From CAYRSS01 sp964426945 (lineage in GTDB: Bacteria > Planctomycetota > Phycisphaerae > UBA1845), in contig CAYRSS010000015.1 in the NCBI GenBank assembly GCA_964426945.1, positions 27,332-91,331 of the forward strand: 64,000 nucleotides of DNA. Direction: 5' to 3'. Shown in pieces: positions 59,730 through 64,000 of this stretch. A program made the translations under genes and the position numbers. Position 1 is the first letter of the stretch, and every line of letters starts with the position of its first letter. The notes beneath the pieces were generated by a model, which saw nothing but the letters and a program-made list of their open reading frames with translations, was not told the origin of the DNA and did not search any database.

Positions 59730-60313
59730 CCTCGACCCCGGCTGACGATTCCGCTGGGCCGCTCCAGTGCGTGTGCTGCGGGTATCGCCTTGCGGGCCTT
59801 CCGGCGCATGGTGCATGCCCGGAGTGCGGGCTGCTTGATGCCGCAGGAACGAAAGTGCTGCACCGCGCGGGGTGGGGGCCGGATGCGGGTGTCGCTCTGC
59901 TGGCACCTTGGTTTGGAGGGTGCTGGCTCATGTTCGCGGCAGGCATGGTCGCGCGCGGCGAAGCGGAGTTCCGCCTGCAGATCATCGGGACTGCGGCGCT
60001 GGTGCTCTTCGCCCCCATCGCGGCGTACCTCTGCTATCATGGCATGGTGGCCGTCAACTCCGTGGGCCTCCTGATCCGTCGACCGCTTCGCAAGGATGCG
60101 TTGCTGCCCTGGGATGCACTGATCATTCAGCCCGCCACTCTTCGGATCACATGGAACCACGGGGGACGCTCGCAGCGGGTATCGCTCCTCAAGTTTTTCC
60201 CCATGAGTTCGCACATCGAGGACTTCCTGGCGCAGATTGTCCGGCAGCGGGACTCGCTTCTGGGTGCGGCGCAGGCCGAAAGCTCCGCCGGCCCGACGGT
60301 GCCTGAGTCATGA
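59726..60313 (+). CDS. Zinc-ribbon membrane protein 2 of coupled operon
   Basis: A 195-residue protein with the ribbon Cys15, Cys18, Cys31 and Cys34 (CVCCGYRLAGLPAHGACPEC). Two membrane segments (about 55-75 and 85-108) follow, then a cytoplasmic region with a strand-rich part (LLPWDALIIQPATLRITW). Similar in layout to the first ribbon protein of this operon. Coupled by 4-nt overlaps on both sides. Function unknown. Confidence 0.8.
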   Translation: MTSTPADDSAGPLQCVCCGYRLAGLPAHGACPECGLLDAAGTKVLHRAGWGPDAGVALLAPWFGGCWLMFAAGMVARGEAEFRLQIIGTAALVLFAPIAAYLCYHGMVAVNSVGLLIRRPLRKDALLPWDALIIQPATLRITWNHGGRSQRVSLLKFFPMSSHIEDFLAQIVRQRDSLLGAAQAESSAGPTVPES

Positions 60314-61455
60314 GCGATGTCCGCGCTGGTTCCCCACTCGATCGCTGCCCGCGTTGTCGCTACGACCTCACCGGTCTCCCCGCCAACCACCAGTGTCCCG
60401 AGTGTGCCTTCGCATATCACGAGGGCATGCGGATGTGGGCGCAGCCGGATCCGGACGCGTGGCGGTTCGCCCTGTCGATCTCCGGTCCCCTGTTCGCCAT
60501 CGTGATCATCGCCGTGGCGTGGTTCAGGCAATCCGTCCGCACCGGGGCGATGGGCAACTGGCCGCTCTTTGCCGGCCTGCTCGTCGCGGAAGCGCTCTTT
60601 CTCGGGGCGACGTGGTACGCGCTGCGCCGCCACCGGACGCTGGTCGTCTTCGATGATCACGGCGTGTGGTCGCGCGGGCTGTGGCATGTGGGTCTTCGCT
60701 TCGTCCCCTGGAGCCGGCTGCGGCCGTTCCGATCCGCCGGACCCGGCGCCGCCAGCCTCGTCGGGCAGGCCGTCGTGCAGGTCAGCCCCGACGGCTCCTG
60801 CCTGCGCGAGTTTCGACGACGCCTCCTCGTGCGCGACCACACCAGCGGGGCAGGAGGCGGCGCAGCGCCGTCGCCCGACGGCGCCGAGGAAACGGCCGAT
60901 CTCGCCGACCGCCTCGAGGCACGGTTTCTCATGCGATTCTGTCCGGGTTGCGGGCGACACTGGCCCGAATCCACGCCGATGACGCCGTGCGACCGGTGCG
61001 GCATGGCCGTGGACGACGTGACGCGCGTGTTCACGGTGATGCCTCCGGGCGCCGCCACGGTCGGGTTTACGGCCATAGCCCTGGCGGCGTGCGGTATCGT
61101 GGCGCTGCCCTTCGTGCTCGTCAGCCCGCCCCCGCCGGTCGGGTTTCAGATCGGGGTCGTGGTGGCCTGGGGGATCGCCCTGGCGCTGACCGCGCGGTGG
61201 GCCATGCTGTGGCGGAGGCGGCCGTTCCTGTCGACGACGCGGGAGGCGCTGCACTTCGGCCGCCTCCGGCAGGGGGGCGGCCGGCGGCTGGGCTGGGCCG
61301 AATTCCGCCGGTTGCACGAGTCGGGCCAATTACCCGACGCTGTGGTCGAGGGTTACCTGCGGATGGGAAAGGCCCACGCCGGCGACCTCGCGGCGACCAT
61401 CGACCGGCGCGTGGCCGCGGCGGAGTCGCTATTGACCGACCGCGACGGATCCTGA
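60310..61455 (+). CDS. Zinc-ribbon membrane protein 3 of coupled operon
   Basis: A 381-residue protein with Cys13, Cys16, Cys29 and Cys32 (CPRCRYDLTGLPANHQCPEC), two membrane segments (about 58-75 and 85-105), a second ribbon near 208-229 (FCPGCGRHW...PCDRCG), then two more segments (about 245-265 and 275-295). It looks like a duplicated ribbon-membrane unit. Function unknown. It overlaps the previous gene by 4 nt and ends the four-gene cluster. Confidence 0.8.
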   Translation: MSDVRAGSPLDRCPRCRYDLTGLPANHQCPECAFAYHEGMRMWAQPDPDAWRFALSISGPLFAIVIIAVAWFRQSVRTGAMGNWPLFAGLLVAEALFLGATWYALRRHRTLVVFDDHGVWSRGLWHVGLRFVPWSRLRPFRSAGPGAASLVGQAVVQVSPDGSCLREFRRRLLVRDHTSGAGGGAAPSPDGAEETADLADRLEARFLMRFCPGCGRHWPESTPMTPCDRCGMAVDDVTRVFTVMPPGAATVGFTAIALAACGIVALPFVLVSPPPPVGFQIGVVVAWGIALALTARWAMLWRRRPFLSTTREALHFGRLRQGGGRRLGWAEFRRLHESGQLPDAVVEGYLRMGKAHAGDLAATIDRRVAAAESLLTDRDGS

Positions 61456-61528
61456 ATGCTCCGGGTCGGCGGTGCGCTGCCGCGCGACGCGGCGCTCAGC
61501 GGGACGACGGCCACGGGGAATCTTCGAC

Positions 61529-62665
61529 ATGCCGAGCCAACCTGCCGCCCGAGTCGCCGTCGTCACCGGGACGCGGGCCGAGTACGGCCTGCTTCGCACG
61601 GTGATGAACGCCGTCGCGGCCCACCCCCGGCTCGACCTGCAGGTGATCGCCTGCGGCATGCATCTGCTCCCGAAGTTCGGCCGCACCGTGGGCGACATCC
61701 GCGCCGACGGATATCCCCTGATTGCCGAGGTGCGCATGCAGCGCGGCGATGACTCGCCCACCGATCAGGCCGACGGGCTGGGCCGCGGCGTCAGCGGCAT
61801 CGCCCGTGCGCTGCACGCCGGGGCGACGGACGCGGTCGTCGTGCTGGGAGATCGCATCGAAGCGATGGCGGGGGCGCTCGCCGCGGTCACCGTCGGGGTC
61901 CCCGTGGCGCACCTGCACGGCGGAGACCTCGGCGCGGGCGACTTCGATGACCAGCTTCGCCACGCCATCAGCCAGATGGCCACGTGGCACTTCCCCGCGA
62001 CGAAGACGTCGATGAACCGGCTGCTGGCGATGGGGGTGGAGCGCCGCGCGATCCGCCTGGTCGGCGCGCCCGGGCTCGATCGTCTTCGCGAGCTGGCCCG
62101 CCGTCGGGGGCGGGCGAAGCGGCCGTCCGGCCAGGCGCTCGTGATCCAGCACGCCTACGGCCGGCCCGCCGAGGTCGAGGCGCGAGCGGCCGAAGCGGTC
62201 CTGCGTGCCGTAGCCCGTGCGGGTCTCCGCCGGGTGGTGGTCTATCCGAATAGCGATCGGGGGCACGCGGGGGTCATCCGGGCGATTGAGGCCCACGCCG
62301 CGGCCTCCGGCCCGGGGGAGGTCCGGATCGTCCGGTCGATGGCCCGGGACGCCTTCCTCGAAGCGCTGATCGAATCGGACGTGATCGTGGGAAACTCCTC
62401 GGCGGGGATCATCGAGTCGGCGACGGCGGGCACCCCGGCAGTGAACGTGGGGGACCGGCAGGCCGGCCGGGAGCCCTGCGGCCCCTCCGTCCTGCACGCG
62501 CGGGAGGCGGAGGAGGCGGTTCTGCGGGCCGTCCGGCGGGCCCTGCGCCTACGTCCGAGAATGGGCGGTCCGAGTGTCTACGGCGCCGGTTCGGCCGGTC
62601 GCCGGGTTGCCGCCGCCCTCGCCACCGCCCTCGGCCGGCCCTCCCGCCGCGCGATAACTGCCTAA
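61529..62665 (+). CDS. UDP-N-acetylglucosamine 2-epimerase (NeuC-like)
   Basis: A 378-residue epimerase-like protein with the GT-B-like fold. It starts VAVVTGTRAEYGLL, the common start of the hydrolysing 2-epimerase NeuC, and continues with VVVLGDRIEAMAGALAA, PVAHLHGGDLGAGDFDDQLRHAISQMATWHF, and the C-terminal DVIVGNSSAGIIESATAGTPAVNVGDRQ. It probably makes ManNAc from UDP-GlcNAc for a sialic acid-like or related surface sugar; no other sugar pathway gene is nearby. GGGGA lies 9 nt before the ATG at 61529. Confidence 0.88.
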   Translation: MPSQPAARVAVVTGTRAEYGLLRTVMNAVAAHPRLDLQVIACGMHLLPKFGRTVGDIRADGYPLIAEVRMQRGDDSPTDQADGLGRGVSGIARALHAGATDAVVVLGDRIEAMAGALAAVTVGVPVAHLHGGDLGAGDFDDQLRHAISQMATWHFPATKTSMNRLLAMGVERRAIRLVGAPGLDRLRELARRRGRAKRPSGQALVIQHAYGRPAEVEARAAEAVLRAVARAGLRRVVVYPNSDRGHAGVIRAIEAHAAASGPGEVRIVRSMARDAFLEALIESDVIVGNSSAGIIESATAGTPAVNVGDRQAGREPCGPSVLHAREAEEAVLRAVRRALRLRPRMGGPSVYGAGSAGRRVAAALATALGRPSRRAITA

Positions 62666-62762
62666 ATCGTACCCTTTCCCCTGACGATACACGGTCAGCA
62701 GTTTCCGAAAATCCGCGCCGGCGATGCCGCGCGACGCCGATTCCTTGCGACAGGGAAAGACC

Positions 62763-63638
62763 ATGGCCACGCAGACCGTCGATCACGCGAAGCAGATCGT
62801 GGACAAGGCGCTCGCCGCCATCGGCGACATTGCCACGCTGCCCGAGGTGACCATCAAGATCATCCAGATCGTCGAGGACGCCAAGAGCACAGCGCGTGAT
62901 CTGCACGACGTGATCAAGAACGACCCGGCGCTGTCGGTCAAAGTGCTGAAGGTGGTCAACTCGGCGTTCTACGGCCTGCCCGGCCAGATCGCGAGCGTGG
63001 ACCGCGCCATCATCCTGCTGGGGCTGTCGGCGGTGAAGAACATCGCCATCGCGGCGTCCATCGCGCGGCTTTTCAAGGGCAAGCGCATCAGCGAGAAGTT
63101 CAGCGCCGCGGACCTGTGGCGGCACAACGTGGCCGTCGCCGTTGCCGCGAAGGGCATCGCCCGCCGCTCACCCCATCCGCACATGCCGGACGAGATCTTC
63201 GTGGCCGGGCTGATTCACGACCTCGGCACGCTCGTCGAGCGCCAGGCGTTCCCTGACCAGTTTGCGCAAGTGATCGAGCGCTGCGCGTCCGAGGGGGGCA
63301 ACTTCCTCCAGATCGAGCGCGAGATCATCGGCGCCGACCACCAGGCTTTCGGCGCAGGTCTGACCGCGAAATGGAAGTTCCCGCGCCATCTGCGCGCCGC
63401 CGTCGGCTTCCACCACAACGCGGAGATGCTCAGCGACGAACTCAAGGGCATCGGCACCATCATCCAGGTGGCCGACATCCTCTGCTGCCAGGACCAGCAT
63501 GGTTTCTACCTGACCGCGCATGGCGAAGAGATCACCGACCAGATGCTTGAGCTGCTGGCCGTCAGCCGTGCACAGATCGAGGAAGTCCGCGCCGAACTCC
63601 CCGACCTGATCGCCGAGGCCGACCAGACGCTGAGCTAG
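62763..63638 (+). CDS. HDOD domain protein
   Basis: A 291-residue protein, almost all HDOD domain (about 12-230): LPEVTIKIIQIVEDAKSTARDLHDVIKNDPALSVKVLKVVNSAFYG, LLGLSAVKNIAIAASI and IHDLGTLVERQAFP. HDOD proteins lack the full HD metal site and act in signalling with chemotaxis or cyclic-di-GMP systems. The start at 62763 is preceded by GGGAAAG; the ATG 13 codons upstream (62724) is possible but less well placed. An insertion element follows at once. Confidence 0.93.
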   Translation: MATQTVDHAKQIVDKALAAIGDIATLPEVTIKIIQIVEDAKSTARDLHDVIKNDPALSVKVLKVVNSAFYGLPGQIASVDRAIILLGLSAVKNIAIAASIARLFKGKRISEKFSAADLWRHNVAVAVAAKGIARRSPHPHMPDEIFVAGLIHDLGTLVERQAFPDQFAQVIERCASEGGNFLQIEREIIGADHQAFGAGLTAKWKFPRHLRAAVGFHHNAEMLSDELKGIGTIIQVADILCCQDQHGFYLTAHGEEITDQMLELLAVSRAQIEEVRAELPDLIAEADQTLS

Positions 63639-63749
63639 AGCGCCTTCAGCCCAATCGTAGCGCGTTCGGCGCATGTTAGGGTTGCGCCCTGCTGCGTGCA
63701 TTTGTAGGCTGCTTCCGGGTTCAGATCAGGAATCCGGAAGGAGCCAAGG
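63639..63749. mobile_element. Probable left end of the IS630-like element
   Basis: The element's left boundary must lie between the HDOD stop codon and the transposase start. Sequence such as GCGCGTTCGGCGCATGTTAG is a candidate inverted-repeat region, but this is a guess because the other end is outside the window. Confidence 0.4.
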
Positions 63750-64000
63750 ATGGGCGTAGCTTACTCTCAGGACTTGCGGGCTCGGATCCTCGCATCGTAC
63801 GACGCCGGCCTGACGACCAAGGACATCGCCGAGACTTTTCAGGTCAGTCGGTCCTGGGCCCGGCGTGTGAATCAGCGTCGTCGGGAGCATGGCGAAACAG
63901 CGCCCAGGGCGAGGGGCGGCGCGACCATCATCAAGATCGACCTGATCCGGCTGGGTGAGTTGGTCCGTGAGCGTCCGGATGCCACGCTCCGTGAGCTGCG
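63750..64000 (+). CDS. IS630-family transposase, N-terminal part (cut by window end)
   Basis: The last 251 nt begin an open frame after GGAAGGAG: MGVAYSQDLRARILASYDAG, then TTKDIAETFQVSRSWARRVNQRRR, a helix-turn-helix typical of IS630/Tc1-like transposases. The rest, with the DDE catalytic domain, lies beyond the window. Its left end should be in 63639-63740, but no terminal repeat could be defined without the right end. Confidence 0.8.
   Translation, partial: MGVAYSQDLRARILASYDAGLTTKDIAETFQVSRSWARRVNQRRREHGETAPRARGGATIIKIDLIRLGELVRERPDATLREL

Overview
The window is a high-GC bacterial chromosome segment with housekeeping genes packed between accessory genes. Several traits point to Planctomycetota, most likely a Phycisphaerae-like lineage. 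Two very large secreted proteins end in dockerin-like calcium-binding pairs; one carries long Asp-Cys-Asn repeat arrays. Many small membrane proteins carry a Cys-rich zinc ribbon of the CPxCxYxLxGLPxxxxCPEC type. There is an ECF sigma factor with a Cys/His C-terminal extension and a nusA-infB-DUF503-rbfA translation cluster. The assignment rests on gene content alone; there is no rRNA in the window.

Layout. 1-7.0 kb: ACT-domain regulator, EF-P, a short HPF/RaiA protein, a TPR lipoprotein, a two-domain M16 zinc peptidase and a CAP-domain lipoprotein. 7.4-13.9 kb: one 2157-residue secreted protein made of four seven-bladed FG-GAP propellers joined by calcium-binding linkers. 14.2-23.7 kb: a DUF2461 gene, then a strong promoter, a structured leader or small RNA with an intrinsic terminator, and nusA, infB, a zinc-ribbon membrane protein, DUF503, rbfA and an HhH-GPD protein with a basic tail, followed by a class II HDAC-like deacetylase. 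23.8-27.0 kb: a second dockerin-ended secreted protein. 27.5-32.1 kb: hsp20 and aroB on the minus strand, then a PLP sulfur amino-acid enzyme and an AlbA_2/GHKL protein on the plus strand. 32.3-46.0 kb, nearly all minus strand: gltX, pssA-psd, yebC, a giant TPR protein, an MFS transporter, a zinc-ribbon protein, tRNA-Gly, an SGNH hydrolase, an ECF sigma factor and a Na+/H+ antiporter. 46.3-48.5 kb: tRNA-Val next to a less GC-rich ATPase-PIN pair. 48.7-57.4 kb: scpB, methyltransferase, DUF2064, cyclodeaminase-like, zinc-ribbon, RCK_N, folC, yajC-tgt and nadK. 57.5-61.5 kb: four overlapping genes, three zinc-ribbon membrane proteins around an ankyrin protein. 61.5-64.0 kb: a NeuC-like epimerase, an HDOD protein and the start of an IS630-type transposase cut by the window edge.

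The strongest leads are these. (1) A TTGACA-16-TATAAT promoter drives about 285 nt of non-coding structured sequence that ends in a textbook terminator just before nusA. (2) The FG-GAP protein has exactly 4 x 7 blades and a 17-unit, 57-bp repeat array. (3) The adjoining SMC/OLD-like ATPase and PIN nuclease beside tRNA-Val look like a two-gene defence module. (4) The translationally coupled zinc-ribbon/ankyrin operon. (5) Several genes whose -10 box lies 6-7 nt before the ATG, implying leaderless mRNAs. No CRISPR array, phage or complete mobile element was seen.
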